Below, piece after piece: positions 8,740-18,441 of a stretch of 64,000 nt of DNA. Position 1 is the stretch's first letter. Every line of letters begins with the position of its first letter. A program made the translations under genes and the position numbers. Source of the stretch: Streptomyces altiplanensis (GTDB taxonomy: Bacteria; Actinomycetota; Actinomycetes; Streptomycetales; Streptomycetaceae); NCBI GenBank assembly GCA_003719395.1, contig RHMC01000002.1:62001-126000 (forward strand), given 5' to 3'. The notes under the pieces were generated by a model. The model ran no database searches. It saw nothing but the letters and a program-made list of their open reading frames with translations, and was not told the origin of the DNA.

Positions 8740-9492
8740 TGGGCGCATCCGGCGAGGTGGCCCACCGGATCAGCGCATCGCCGATGGTGTGGATGTTGAG
8801 CTGGGCACCGGTCGGTTTCCCGGTGAACACGCTGGTGCGGCTCAGCCGGGCGACGGCTGCCGGGCCCGCGCTGATGCGGGGGCGCGGTTCAGGGCCGCGA
8901 GGTCGACGCGCAACGGCATCCCTGCCTCCCGGTAGAGACCGGTAGAGATCCGTCACCTCCTTGTACGCCGAGGTCCGGCGGAGCACGGCCGTGCGGCCGG
9001 CTCCGGTGTTCCACGACGGATTGCCGCCCACGCGGCTCTGCGCCTCGTGCCACCGGGCGAAGGCCGCGGTACGCGGCTAGTCGGCGACCGCCGCGTACCT
9101 GGCCGGCCCGCCGGGCTTCCCGGTCGGCCGGTTCCGGTTTCGGCTGCGAGGTGTCGTTGTGTCCCGGAACATCGCGGAGAGCGCGCGGCGAGCGCGATAC
9201 GGGCGCGGCCCCCGGGTGTCCGCTGGGCGTCGTCGACCTTCGCCGCCAGGGCGTTCGCGGTGGTCCGCGCTGCCGCTCCGTCCTCGAAACCGGTGCGTTC
9301 GATGCCCGGGTCCGGGGCCGGCAGGGTCCGGAGCGCGAAGACCGTGCCGAGAGTGCTGTTCCGGTTGGCCGCGCCGCCTTGCACGAGACCGTACCTCGAC
9401 AGCGAGCCGCCGATCCGGTCCGGGTGACGCTCGGCGACCCCGGTCGCGACGAGACCTCCGTACGTCACGTCTTCGTGGACGGCCGGGCCCAC
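8740..9492 (-). pseudogene. Decayed alpha/beta-hydrolase (S9/prolyl-oligopeptidase-like)
   Basis: Reading leftward, GGLVATGVAERHPDRIGG and then TVFALRTLPAPDPGIE resemble the core of a family of actinobacterial alpha/beta-hydrolases. After a frame change, GGNPSWNTG, RTSAYKEVTDLYR and NIHTIGDALI resemble its later part. The nucleophile elbow reads DVTYGG where the family has a GxSxGG pattern, so the catalytic serine is absent. Both the expected N-terminus and the C-terminal histidine loop are missing. Several breaks and a lost active site make this a true pseudogene. The function of the parent gene is not known. Confidence 0.55.
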
Positions 9493-9505
9493 CGCCCCGA
9501 AGGGC

Positions 9506-10888
9506 CTATGCGGGGAAGTGGTCCCCGGTGAGCAGCGAGGCGAGGATTTCGCGGACTGTTTCCTCGGTGATGTCCGGGTGGAGGAAGGCGAGGCGAGCCA
9601 CCGTTTCGCCCTCCCAGACGCTTGGAGTGACGAAGGCGGTGCCCGCCGCCAGGAGCCTCTTCGACCAGGCGTAGTAGTCGGACGGCTGCCAGCCTGTCCG
9701 GCGGATCAGGACCACGGTCAGTTCCGGCTCGCGGAGGAGTTCCAGCCCCTCTGTCCGCTCTGCCAGACGGGCCGTGCGGCGGGCCATGGCCGCGCCCTTG
9801 GCCACGGCGTCGCGGTAGGCGTCGGTGCCGTGCTCGGCGAGGGAGAACCACAGGGGCAGGCCGCGGGGGCGGCGCGTGAGGTGGTAGGCGTAGTCGCTCG
9901 GGTTCCACGGCTCGGTGTCGCCGTCGGCTCCGTGGATGGCGTCCAGGTACGAGGCGTCCTGCGTATGGACGGCGCGGGCCAGCTTCGGGTCGCGGTAGAG
10001 CAGGGCGCCGCAGTCGAAGGGCGCGAACATCCACTTGTGCGGGTCGACCACGAGCGAGTCCGCGTGCTCGATGCCGCGCAGCCGCTCCCGCAGTTCGGGA
10101 ACGAAGAGCGCTCCGCCGCCGTACGCCGCGTCGACGTGCAGCCACAGGTTCCGGCCGCGGGTCTGTTCGGCGACGCCCGCCAGGTCGTCGATGATGCCGG
10201 CGTTGGTGGTGCCCGCGGTCGCGACAGCGGCTACGACCGGCGCGCCGCCGTCCCGCTCCGCCGCGTCCAGGGCGGTACGGAGGGCCTCGCCGGTCAGGCG
10301 GTGGTCGGCGGTGGGGACCACCAGCGCCTCGACGCCGAGGATGCGCAGCGTATTGCCGACCGAGGAATGGACCTGGTCGCTCACCGCGATCCGGACCGGC
10401 GCGCGCTCGTCGAGGCCCAGCCTGCGGCGGCCGGTGTCACGCGCGACCACGAGGGCCGACAGATTGCCGGCCGAACCGCCGCTGACGAAGCAGCCGCCGG
10501 AGGACGGTGGCAGCCCCGCCAGGTCCGCGAACAGGCGCAGTACCTGGTTCTCGGCGGCGACCGCGCCCGCGGCCTCCAGCCAGGAGACGCCGTGCAGGGA
10601 GGACGCGGACAGCACCATGTCGAAGAGGGCCGCGGCCTTTGTCGGGGCGCCGGGTATGAAGGCCAGGAACGCCGGATGGTCGCAGGAGACGACGGTCGGT
10701 TCGAGTGCGCCGGTGTACGTGCGGAGTACGTCGGCCGGGGGCTGCGGGGCCGGGCCGATCGCGTCCTTCAGGGCCAGTGTCAGCTCCTGGTGGTCCCCCA
10801 GGCGGCCGAGCGGCGGCGGGTCCAGCCGGAGCCGGTGCAGGAGGTGGTCCATGACCTGCTGGGTGAGGTCCTCGTCGTAAGAGTGCAC
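9506..10888 (-). CDS. PLP-dependent amino-acid decarboxylase (group II)
   Basis: A complete 460-residue fold-type I decarboxylase of the aromatic-L-amino-acid/glutamate decarboxylase family. It should convert an amino acid or related acid to the amine in the cytoplasm. PLP contacts are clear: VHSSVGNT (His about 173 stacks on the ring), HVDAAYGG at 251-258 (Asp binds the ring nitrogen) and DPHKW at 282-286, with Lys285 as the Schiff-base lysine. CFVSGGSAGNLSA binds the phosphate. A copy of a TATTGG-N10-GATCC site lies about 58 bases upstream, shared with the adjacent FadR/MFS pair, which suggests common control. Substrate is unknown. Confidence 0.9.
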   Translation of the reverse strand: MHSYDEDLTQQVMDHLLHRLRLDPPPLGRLGDHQELTLALKDAIGPAPQPPADVLRTYTGALEPTVVSCDHPAFLAFIPGAPTKAAALFDMVLSASSLHGVSWLEAAGAVAAENQVLRLFADLAGLPPSSGGCFVSGGSAGNLSALVVARDTGRRRLGLDERAPVRIAVSDQVHSSVGNTLRILGVEALVVPTADHRLTGEALRTALDAAERDGGAPVVAAVATAGTTNAGIIDDLAGVAEQTRGRNLWLHVDAAYGGGALFVPELRERLRGIEHADSLVVDPHKWMFAPFDCGALLYRDPKLARAVHTQDASYLDAIHGADGDTEPWNPSDYAYHLTRRPRGLPLWFSLAEHGTDAYRDAVAKGAAMARRTARLAERTEGLELLREPELTVVLIRRTGWQPSDYYAWSKRLLAAGTAFVTPSVWEGETVARLAFLHPDITEETVREILASLLTGDHFPA

Positions 10889-10945
10889 GGGGCGTCTCTC
10901 CTGTCGCGCGCTGCCGGAACATCGGAAGTGTCCGAGTGGTCAGCC

Positions 10946-10966
10946 TATTGGGTCTCCACTGGATCC
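10946..10966. promoter_or_regulatory. Candidate FadR-type operator, copy 1
   Basis: TATTGG-N10-GATCC, upstream of the decarboxylase start at 10888. The same pattern and spacing recur twice in the FadR/MFS intergenic region. Confidence 0.55.
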
Positions 10967-11021
10967 ATTCTGGAGCGTATGCGCCCTTGCCTGGGGCGTC
11001 AATCGGCAAGGCGGCCGGCCC

Positions 11022-11798
11022 TCAGCCCTGTGTGGCGAACTGGCCCAGCAGCGCCAGGAACTGACGGTGCGAGTCGCGCAGGTGCTCCCGCATCCGGGCC
11101 TCCGCCGCATCCCCGTCGCCGGCCAGCACCGCGAGGGCGATCGCCTCGTGCTCCTCCCGGAACGCGAAACCGAAGTCCCGGTCCGCCGGGTAGACCCGGC
11201 TCCAGTCCGAGCCCAGCCACAGGGCGTTGCTGCCCACGAACATCTCGGTACGGGCCCGCGCCACCGCCTCCGCCAGCACCTCGTTGCCGCCCGCCGCCGC
11301 GATGCCGAGGTGGAAGGCGGTGTCGACGCGGTGGTACTCGCCGAGGTCTGCGACCTCCGTGTCGAGCAGCGACACGAGCGGCGCGGCGGGCCGCTCCCGC
11401 CCCGCGTTCGGCGGCCAGCCGCGCCGCGAACGGCTCGATCGCCTGCCGGTACTCCATGTAGTCCCGCAGCGAGGCCCGGATGCCCGCGGTGATCGTGGCC
11501 CGCGCGCCGCCCCGGCCCGGCCTCGCCGGCGTCACCCTGGTGCCGCCGGAGCGCCCCAGGGTGGTCGTGACCAACCCCTCTTCGGCGAGCTCGCGCAGCG
11601 CCTGAGTACGGTGTTGCGGCCGACGCCGAAGGTGGCGGCGAGTTCGCGCTCCGTGGGCAGGCGGTCGCCGGGCTCGAAACCGCCGAGCGCGATGCGCTGG
11701 CGGAGCGCCTCGGCCACCACCGCGTGCGACGTCGCCTGCCGGGCACCGCCCGGTGACGCCGCCCGCTCGCCGCTCTTCCTGCTGCCGCTGCCGCCCAT
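11022..11798 (-). CDS. FadR-subfamily GntR transcriptional regulator, two frameshifts
   Basis: Start at 11798 (MGGSGSRKSGERAAS), preceded by GGGGAGAG. The winged-helix domain reads VVAEALRQRIALGGFEPGDR and LPTERELAATFGVGRNTV. The frame changes near 11605 to ALRELAEEGLVTTTLGRSGG, and again near 11395. The C-terminal FCD ligand domain is then clear: DLGEYHRVDTAFHLGIAAAG, GSNALWLGSDWSR and EEHEAIALAVLAGD, with the helical Asp/His metal ligands of the FCD fold. Joined length is about 258 residues, normal. It is divergent from the MFS gene and upstream of the decarboxylase, the usual setting for a repressor of a uptake-plus-enzyme unit. Confidence 0.8.
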
Positions 11799-11858
11799 GC
11801 GCTCTCCCCGGCCGTCGCGGGCCACGCGCCTCCTGCCGTGCCCCCTGGGCCGCCATGT

Positions 11859-11879
11859 TATTGGACTTTGCCCAGATCC
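11859..11879. promoter_or_regulatory. Candidate FadR-type operator, copy 2
   Basis: TATTGG-N10-GATCC in the same orientation as copy 1, 60 bases upstream of the FadR start. It may mediate autoregulation. Confidence 0.55.
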
Positions 11880-11925
11880 TATTGACGCCCACAGACGGGG
11901 CACCTAGCGTCGCCCCATCACTTTT

Positions 11926-11946
11926 GGATCCCGCCCAAACCCAATG
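11926..11946. promoter_or_regulatory. Candidate FadR-type operator, copy 3
   Basis: On the complementary strand this reads CATTGG-N10-GATCC, with the same 10-base spacer, about 40 bases before the MFS start. It is also an imperfect palindrome, TTTGG-N7-CCAAA. Confidence 0.55.
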
Positions 11947-11986
11947 GGTCGGCCGACCGTGAAGCCGGCCGTGAAGGAGTACGCGC

Positions 11987-13322
11987 ATGAGCACAGCCGC
12001 AGGTGCCGAAACGACTCCAGGATCCCGGCGCCGGTCCAGCCCCTGGAAAGTCGCCGGAGCCTCACTGATCGGCACCAGCGTCGAGTGGTACGACTTCGGC
12101 ATCTACGCCACCGCCGCCGCGCTCGTCTTCCCCGAACTGTTCTTCCCCGACATGAACCGTGCGCTGGGCACCCTCATGTCGTTCACGACGCTCTTCGTCG
12201 GATCCCTCGGCCGCCCCCTCGGCGCCGTACTCTTCGGACACATCGGTGACCGCTACGGCCGCAAGCGCGCCCTGATCTGGTCGATGACCCTGATGGGCGG
12301 CGCCACCTTCTGCATCGGCCTGCTCCCCGGCCACGCCTCCATCGGCGTCGCCGCGCCCCTCCTTCTCGTACTCATCCGTATGATCCAGTCCCTCGCGGTC
12401 GGCGGCGAGTGGGGCTGGCGCGGTGCTGTTCGCCGTCGAGCACGCCCCGCCGCGGCACAAGGCGTTCTTCGGGTCCTTCCCCCAAGTCGGCGACGGAGTC
12501 GGCTACTTCCTCTCCACCGGCGCCTTCGCCCTGGTGGCGATGCTCGGCCACGACGCCCTCGTCGGCTGGGCCTGGCGCATCCCCTTCCTCCTCTCCGCCG
12601 TACTCGTCCTCGTCGGTCTGGTGATACGCCGCTCCATGGAGGAGTCACCGGAGTTCGAAGCCGCCCGCCTCGCCGAGCAGGAACAGGCCGGGAAGAAGCA
12701 GGCGACACCGTTCGTCGCCGTCGTCCGCGACGCCTGGAAGACCTGGCTGCTCGCCTCCGGTGCCTTCCTCATCACCGTCGGCGGTTACTACGTCGTCGTC
12801 ACCTTCATGTCGACGTACGCCGTCACCGAACTCGGCTTCACCGACGCGCAGGCGGCGGGCGCCGGCACGGCCGCAGCCGTCGTGGTCATCGTGTGCACCC
12901 CGCTCGCCGCCCTCGCGGCCGACCGCTTCGGACTCCGCAGAGTGACACTCACCGGCATCCTGCTCCACCTGGTCGTCGCCTTCCCGATGTTCTGGCTCGT
13001 CGGCACTCGCTCGGTGACCGGGCTGTGGCTGGCCATGTGCCTGCCGATGCTCGCCAGCACCATCGCGTACGCCTCGATCGGCACGCTCGTCTCCGGCTGG
13101 TTCGCACCCCGCGTCCGCTATACGGGCCTGTCCATGAGCTTCCAGACGGCCGGCCTCCTCGGCACCCTGGCGCCGGCCGCGGTGACCTGGCTGTTCAGTG
13201 CCTCCGGGAACTCCTGGCCCCCCGTCGCCGTCGCCTTCGCGGCCATGGCACTGGTCAGCGCGGTCTGCCTGATCGCCTGCGACCCGGAACGTGCCGCCGG
13301 AAAGGACTCGGTCGCAGGTTGA
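11987..13322 (+). CDS. MFS transporter, metabolite:H+ symporter type, one frameshift
   Basis: A 12-helix secondary carrier of about 445 residues. It opens MSTAAGAETTPGSRRR, then GTSVEWYDFGIYATAAA, the MHS-family signature in helix 1, and GHIGDRYGRKRAL, the loop 2-3 motif. QSLAVGGEWG sits in helix 4. One extra T at 12416 breaks the frame inside the conserved GGEWGGAV segment; removing it gives continuous sequence through LFAVEHAPPRHKAFFGSFPQ to the stop. Related carriers move citrate, proline, alpha-ketoglutarate, shikimate or similar acids. The divergent FadR and nearby decarboxylase suggest import of the decarboxylase substrate, by inference only. Confidence 0.85.
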
Positions 13323-13472
13323 CCTGCTGACGCGGCCGGCCGCCCGGCAGCCGTTCTCCCGGCCGCCGGCTGCGGAATCGGGGCAATTCCAGGGGGCGTT
13401 CACGCCCCGGGCCTCCCCCGTATCGTGGGCGTGCGACGACCTCGTGGTCGTCCGGACAGAGAGGCCCACCGC

Positions 13473-14156
13473 ATGCACCCACCCGCCGACGACCCGACGG
13501 CCCCCTCGATGGTTCATGTCCCCGGTGGCACCGTGGACCTCCGGGACGACCGGCGCGGCACCCGCTGGCAGGCCAAGATCGCTCCTTTCCTGCTCGGCCG
13601 GTATCCCGTCACGGTGGACCTCCACCGGGCCGTCACGGGGGTGGATCTCCCCCCCTCCGCAAGCGGAACCTCGCCCCTGACGAACATCAGCTGGCTCGAC
13701 GCGATCGACGTGTGCAACCGGATCTCGGTCCGGTCCGGACTGGACCGGGCGTACTCCCGCGACGCACAGAGCGGGGAAGTGACCTGCGACTGGGCGTCCG
13801 ACGGCTATCGCCTGCCGACCGAGGCGGAGTGGCAGTACGCCTGCAAGGCGGGCACCAGCGGGTACCGGTACGGGGAGATCGACGACATCGCCTGGTACGC
13901 GGACAACTCCGGGGGCAGGGTCCACGACGTCGGCGGCAAGGCACCCAACCCGTGGGGACTGCACGACATGCTGGGCAACGTCTGGGAGTGGTGCTGGGAT
14001 CTCTACGACGAGGAGGTCTACGGCTCCTACCGCATCTTCCGCGGTGGGGGGTGGGCCGAGTCGACGCGGGGCTGCGGTGCCTCCGTACGCCGCCGCAGTC
14101 ACCCCTCGTTCGCAATCGACGACCTCGGCTTCCGGCTCGCCCGGACCGTGTCCTGA
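13473..14156 (+). CDS. SUMF1/FGE-fold protein
   Basis: A 227-residue formylglycine-generating-enzyme-fold protein. It opens MHPPADDPTAPSMVHVPGG; VHVPGGTVDLRDD is the usual fold start, and an ATG at 13510 is an alternative. Family motifs follow: NISWLDAIDVCNRIS, YRLPTEAEWQYACKAGTSG, NPWGLHDMLGNVWEWCWDLY and FRGGGWAEST. In true FGE two cysteines follow FRGG, four and nine positions later. Here the first is Glu and only the second (Cys in TRGCGAS) remains. It is therefore unlikely to be a sulfatase-activating enzyme, and no sulfatase gene is nearby. Many bacterial SUMF1 proteins have other or unknown roles. Confidence 0.8.
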   Translation: MHPPADDPTAPSMVHVPGGTVDLRDDRRGTRWQAKIAPFLLGRYPVTVDLHRAVTGVDLPPSASGTSPLTNISWLDAIDVCNRISVRSGLDRAYSRDAQSGEVTCDWASDGYRLPTEAEWQYACKAGTSGYRYGEIDDIAWYADNSGGRVHDVGGKAPNPWGLHDMLGNVWEWCWDLYDEEVYGSYRIFRGGGWAESTRGCGASVRRRSHPSFAIDDLGFRLARTVS

Positions 14157-14290
14157 GGCCCGGCGGCCCCACCCGGACCCGCCGCGGGCCTGGAACCGTT
14201 CCGTCGTGATGTCACGAGCCGTCGCGGCGGGAGGTTTTACCGAACGGTCGACCGCTCGTTGTCCCTGGTCGGACAGCTTCCAGACATCCA

Positions 14291-14656
14291 TTGACCGCGA
14301 TGTACGGGCTTCTCTCCGCACGGCTGGAGAAGCCCGCGGAGAGGCATGTCACGAGTCTGATCAACGTGTTCGAGACCGCGGCCGCGCTGCCGGACGCCTG
14401 GCGCTCCCGTCCGCTGGGCCGGGTGGGGGCGGCCTGCGTGAAGGTCCTGCGCACGGACGAGCTGCCGGTCGCGGAGGAGACGCACGGCACCGCCGAGCTG
14501 CTGTTCGTGCTCAACGGCCGGCTGGAGCTGGTCGTGGACGGCGCCGTGGTGCCGGTGGGGCCGGGCGAGATGTACCTGGTGCCGGCAGGTGCCCGGCACG
14601 CTGTCCGGCCGGGGAGCCCGGGCACCCTGGTGATCGTGGAAGAACCCGAAGAATGA
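14291..14656 (+). CDS. Small cupin protein
   Basis: A single-domain RmlC-like cupin of about 100-121 residues. The beta-barrel motifs read EETHGTAELLFVLNGRLELV (cupin motif 1, with only one histidine) and GPGEMYLVPAGARHAVRPG (motif 2, ending in a metal-type His). The start is uncertain: TTG 14291 gives MTAMYGLLSARLE, ATG 14300 gives MYGLL, and a GTG at 14368 would begin at VFETAAALPDAWR, closer to typical short cupins. Such proteins bind small ligands or act as isomerases. Nothing adjacent suggests the substrate. Confidence 0.7.
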   Translation: MTAMYGLLSARLEKPAERHVTSLINVFETAAALPDAWRSRPLGRVGAACVKVLRTDELPVAEETHGTAELLFVLNGRLELVVDGAVVPVGPGEMYLVPAGARHAVRPGSPGTLVIVEEPEE

Positions 14657-14940
14657 GGTCAGCCCCGGCTGCCGGAGCTGCCGGAACCGGACATTGGGTC
14701 CAGCGTCCGGTGACGGAAGCGGGCCGGGCGGGTGCGTCGGCCACGACCGCCCCACCGGGCCCGCCCCGGGCCGGTATCAGCCCGAACCGCCCACTGCCGC
14801 GTTCGGTTGGCCGGACAGGTGACGGGGCGGCTTGTTCATGCCTCGCACACCGGAACGTCTCCTTCCCATGTCCTGCGGTCAAGCTGGCCATTCGATGCTC
14901 ACGCTGCGCTTGCCATGTTCTTGACATTGAGAGGCTCTTC

Positions 14941-16255
14941 GTGACCAGACACCACGCCCTCCGCTCGACCGCTCTCGCACTGAGCACCGCCCTGGCAGCG
15001 CTCGCCCTGGCCGCACCCGCCGAGGCGCACGGATCTGCGGCCGACCCGCTGCCCGCCGTCACCCCCCGTGCCGAGACCCCGGCGCTTTACGACGACGAGG
15101 CGGTGCTCAACGCCGACGCGGACGACCCGGCGATCTGGCGCAACGCGAGCGACCCCGACCGCAGCCTGGTCATCGCCACCGCCAAGGAGGCCGGCCTGCG
15201 GGTGTACGACCTCGACGCACGCCAGGTGCAGGCGATCCAGCCCCCCTCGTCGGCCGATCCGGACGACGCTCCGGGCCGGTTCAACAACGTCGACCTCGTG
15301 ACCGGCCTTCGCCTGTCCTCCGGGCGCGCCGACGTCGCCGTCACCAGCGACCGCGGCAACGACCGGCTGCGGATCTACCGTATCGACCGCGACCGCCCCC
15401 GGCGGCCCGCTCACCGACATCACCGACCCGGCCGCCGCTCCGGTCTTCTCCAGCGGGCAGGACGAGATCAACGACCAGCAGACGGCGTACGGTCTGGCCA
15501 CCTGGACCGACCGCACGACCGGGCGCTCCTACGCGCTGGTCAGCCGCCGTGAACGCACCAGCATCGCCCTGCTGGAGCTCACCGCCACCACGGGCGGCAA
15601 GGTCGGCTACCGCAAGGTCCGCACACTCGACCTGCCGTCCGCCTTCCGCCTCCCGAACGGCGCCACCTGGTCCCCGTGCGCCGAGCCGGGCGAACTCCCC
15701 CAGGTCGAGGGCATGGTCGTCGACCCGGCCAACGGCATGCTGTACGCCGGTCAGGAGGACGTCGGCATCTGGCGCCTGCGTGCCGACCTCACGGCCGCCC
15801 CGCAACTCGTCGACAAGGTCCGCGAGTACGGCGTCCCGGGCGTGTACGACGAGGAGACCGAGGAGTGCGCAGCAGGCGCCGACCCCGGCTTCGGCGGCTC
15901 CCGGATCTCGGCCGACGTGGAGGGCCTGACGCTGTTGACCGAGTCCGACGGCGACGGATACGTCCTCTCGTCGAGCCAGGGGGACAACACCTTCGCCCTG
16001 TACGACCGTGAGCTCGAGGACGACAACGAGTACGAGGGCGGCTTCCGCGTCACCTCCGCCTCGCAGACCCTCGACGGCTCGGAGGAGTGCGACGGCGCGG
16101 CCGTACTCAACGCCCCGCTCGGCACCAAGTACCCGCGCGGCCTTCTCGTCGTGCAGGACGGTCACAACACCTCGGCCGACGGCGAGGGCGACCGGGAGTC
16201 CACCGGCTTCAAGTTCGTGGACCTCGGCGGGCTGATGGACCGTATCGACGACTGA
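14941..16255 (+). CDS. Secreted beta-propeller phytase, one frameshift
   Basis: A 3-phytase (myo-inositol hexakisphosphate phosphohydrolase) of the six-bladed beta-propeller type, releasing phosphate outside the cell with calcium. The GTG at 14941 begins a Sec signal, with ALSTALAALALAAPAEAH ending in cleavage. Motifs: DDPAIWRNASDPDRSLVIAT, FNNVDLVTGL, VAVTSDRGNDRLRIYRID. After a frame change near 15400 come QDEINDQQTAYGL, LPQVEGMVVDPANGMLYAGQ, EDVGIWRL, ADVEGLTLL and SSQGDNTFALYDR, and finally RGLLVVQDGHNT. Joined length is about 437 residues, normal. Likely phosphate-regulated, but I found no convincing PHO box. Confidence 0.85.
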
Positions 16256-16374
16256 CCACGTCCTCACTGCCCACGGGGTGCGCGGGGTGCGAGAACCGCC
16301 CGGCGCACCCCGCGATCGTCCACCGGTGGTCGCGGGTCGCGGTCACGGGCCAAAACGGTGCTCGGGCGGCGGAC

Positions 16375-16563
16375 CCCAGCGCCGGGGCACGACCACCGGT
16401 GCGGCGTACAGCAGGGGAACGGGATGTGGGAGTACCAGCGCGCCCGGACCACGGTGACGACGGCCCCGGCGAAGTACAGCACCAGGCCGGCCCCTGCCAG
16501 GACACCGACGACCGGTACGAAAAGGCCGGCCAGCAGACCCGCGGCGCCCTCTTCCGTTCGGAG
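16375..16563 (-). pseudogene. DoxX-like membrane protein remnant
   Basis: Reading leftward, EEGAAGLLAGLFVPVVGVLA and GAGLVLYFAGAVVTVVRARW, then after a frame change PLLYAAPVVV, match the last two helices of small DoxX-like proteins. The first half (about 60 residues) is missing: upstream sequence in this frame is non-family and Cys-rich. It is read as a 3-prime fragment. The rest of 16256-16919 contains no other recognisable gene. Confidence 0.55.
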
Positions 16564-16919
16564 GGTGGTGGGGCATCGGACGCCGTCACCGTTGCCTGAC
16601 TGCCCGGACGGCGGGCATGCCGTCGCGGGGAGACCCACGACGCTGCGGTCGGCCACCCGCACAAGGCGCCGGCCGACTCCCCCGGCGCGCCGCCCGGGCT
16701 GGTGCCGCACACGGAGAGCGGGCTGCGGAAAGACGCCGGGCCACGTCTCGCACCCGCACAGGCACAGGCACAGGCTGTCGCAATGAGCTCGCAGCCCAGG
16801 GAACAAGGCGCCGAACCTCATGGTTGCTCTATGCATGTAAAGCTTTCGCTGCACGGCCGTCATCGCACGGCAGCCGCCGCCGGGCCGGCGAGAGCGGTCA
16901 CACCCCCTAGTGAGGAGCC

Positions 16920-18239
16920 ATGGTGCACTCCACCGTCGAACAGCCCGCAGATGTCGTCACCCGGCTGCGCGCCACCTTCCAGACCGGACGCACCAAGCCT
17001 CTCGCCTGGCGTACGGAGCAGCTGCGCGGCCTGCGGACCATGCTGACCGAGCACGGTCAGGAACTCGCCGCCGCGCTCCACTCCGACCTGGGCAAGAGTG
17101 AGCGCGAGGCCTTCCGTACGGAGATCGACTTCACCGTGCGCGAGATCGACCACACCCTGGAGCGGCTGGAGGACTGGCTGCGGCCCGAGCCCGTCGACGT
17201 CCCGCCGCACCTCGGCGGGGCGACGGCATGGACGGTGCAGGACCCGCTGGGCGTCGTCCTCGTCATCGCACCGTGGAACTATCCGGCGCAGTTGCTGCTC
17301 GCCCCGTTGGTCGGCGCGCTCGCCGCGGGCAACTGCGTCGTCGCGAAGCCGAGCGAGCTGGCACTGCCCACCTCGCGCGCCGTCGCCGAACTGCTGCCGC
17401 GGTACGTCGACAGCGATGCGGTGGCCGTGGTGGAAGGCGCCGTACCGGAGACCACCGCCCTGCTGGAGCAGCGTTTCGACCACATCTTCTACACGGGCAA
17501 CGGCACCGTGGGCCGCATCGTGATGCGTGCGGCCGCCGAGCACCTCACACCCGTGACCCTGGAGCTCGGTGGAAAGTCCCCGGCGTTCGTCGACCGGGGC
17601 ACGGACCTGCGGACGGTGGCCTCCCGGCTCGTGGCCACGAAGTTCCTCAACGCCGGGCAGACCTGCGTCGCCCCGGACTACGTGCTCACCGACCCGCAGA
17701 CCGCGCGCGAACTCGAAGGCGCGCTGGAGAAGGCCGTACGGGCGGCGTACGGAACCGATGCGGCCGACTCGCCCGACTACGGCAGGATCGTCAACGAACG
17801 GCACTTCGACCGGCTGACCGGCCTGCTCGGCTCGGGCCGCCCGGTCGTCGGGGGCGAGCACGACCGTACGCGCCGCTACCTCGCTCCGACGGTACTGGCC
17901 GAGGTCTCCCCGGACTCCCCGGTCATGGCGGAGGAGATCTTCGGTCCGATTCTGCCGATCGTGGAGGTGGAAGACCTCGACCGGGCCATCGCGTTCATCA
18001 ACGACCGGGACAAGCCGCTGGCGCTGTACGCGTTCACGGAATCCGGAACGACGCGTGACCGGCTGGTGTCGGAGACCTCTTCGGGCGGCGTCGGCTTCGG
18101 TCTTCCGGTGGCTCATCTCACCGTGTCCGACCTGCCCTTCGGAGGCGTCGGCGAGAGCGGTATGGGCCGTTACCACGGCCACTACTCGCTGGAGACGTTC
18201 AGCCACCGCAAGGCCGTACTGGACAAGCCGCTCGGCTGA
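16920..18239 (+). CDS. NAD(P)-dependent aldehyde dehydrogenase (class 3 type)
   Basis: A complete 439-residue aldehyde dehydrogenase oxidising aldehydes to acids. The short N-terminus without extra tail and the MLTEHGQELAAALHSDLGKS opening are typical of the ALDH3/YwdH group. Active-site features: VIAPWNYPAQL (oxyanion Asn about 120), FYTGNGTVGR, TLELGGKSP with general-base Glu215, and NAGQTCVAPDY with catalytic Cys249. EEIFGPILP and LPFGGVGESGMGRYHGHYS complete the family signature. The start ATG follows GTGAGGAGCC. It is isolated from obvious pathway partners, and a GC hairpin follows the stop. Confidence 0.92.
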   Translation: MVHSTVEQPADVVTRLRATFQTGRTKPLAWRTEQLRGLRTMLTEHGQELAAALHSDLGKSEREAFRTEIDFTVREIDHTLERLEDWLRPEPVDVPPHLGGATAWTVQDPLGVVLVIAPWNYPAQLLLAPLVGALAAGNCVVAKPSELALPTSRAVAELLPRYVDSDAVAVVEGAVPETTALLEQRFDHIFYTGNGTVGRIVMRAAAEHLTPVTLELGGKSPAFVDRGTDLRTVASRLVATKFLNAGQTCVAPDYVLTDPQTARELEGALEKAVRAAYGTDAADSPDYGRIVNERHFDRLTGLLGSGRPVVGGEHDRTRRYLAPTVLAEVSPDSPVMAEEIFGPILPIVEVEDLDRAIAFINDRDKPLALYAFTESGTTRDRLVSETSSGGVGFGLPVAHLTVSDLPFGGVGESGMGRYHGHYSLETFSHRKAVLDKPLG

Positions 18240-18248
18240 TCCGTGCGC

Positions 18249-18275
18249 GCCGCCGCCTCGGTGACGGGCGGCGGC
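18249..18275 (+). terminator. GC hairpin after the aldehyde dehydrogenase
   Basis: GCCGCCGCC pairs with GGCGGCGGC across a 9-base loop, starting 10 bases after the stop codon. Confidence 0.55.
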
Positions 18276-18441
18276 CCGTGGTGGGGGGCGCGGCTCTTCA
18301 CCGGCGGGAGGTGCCGGTGATCACACTGGCCGGACTGTATGTACGGCCGGGTCAAGGCGGCGGCGTACGAATCATCCTCGGACGGTGACCAGTCACCCGG
18401 TCGCCGGACACCCGTCCCCGGGCCGGGGTCGTTGACGGGAA

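Noticed and set aside
14656..14940. Possible PHO box before the phytase (GTTCATG-like unit)
   Set aside because: Only one weak GTTCAC-like unit was found, without a second 11-base direct repeat, so PhoP binding is not supported.
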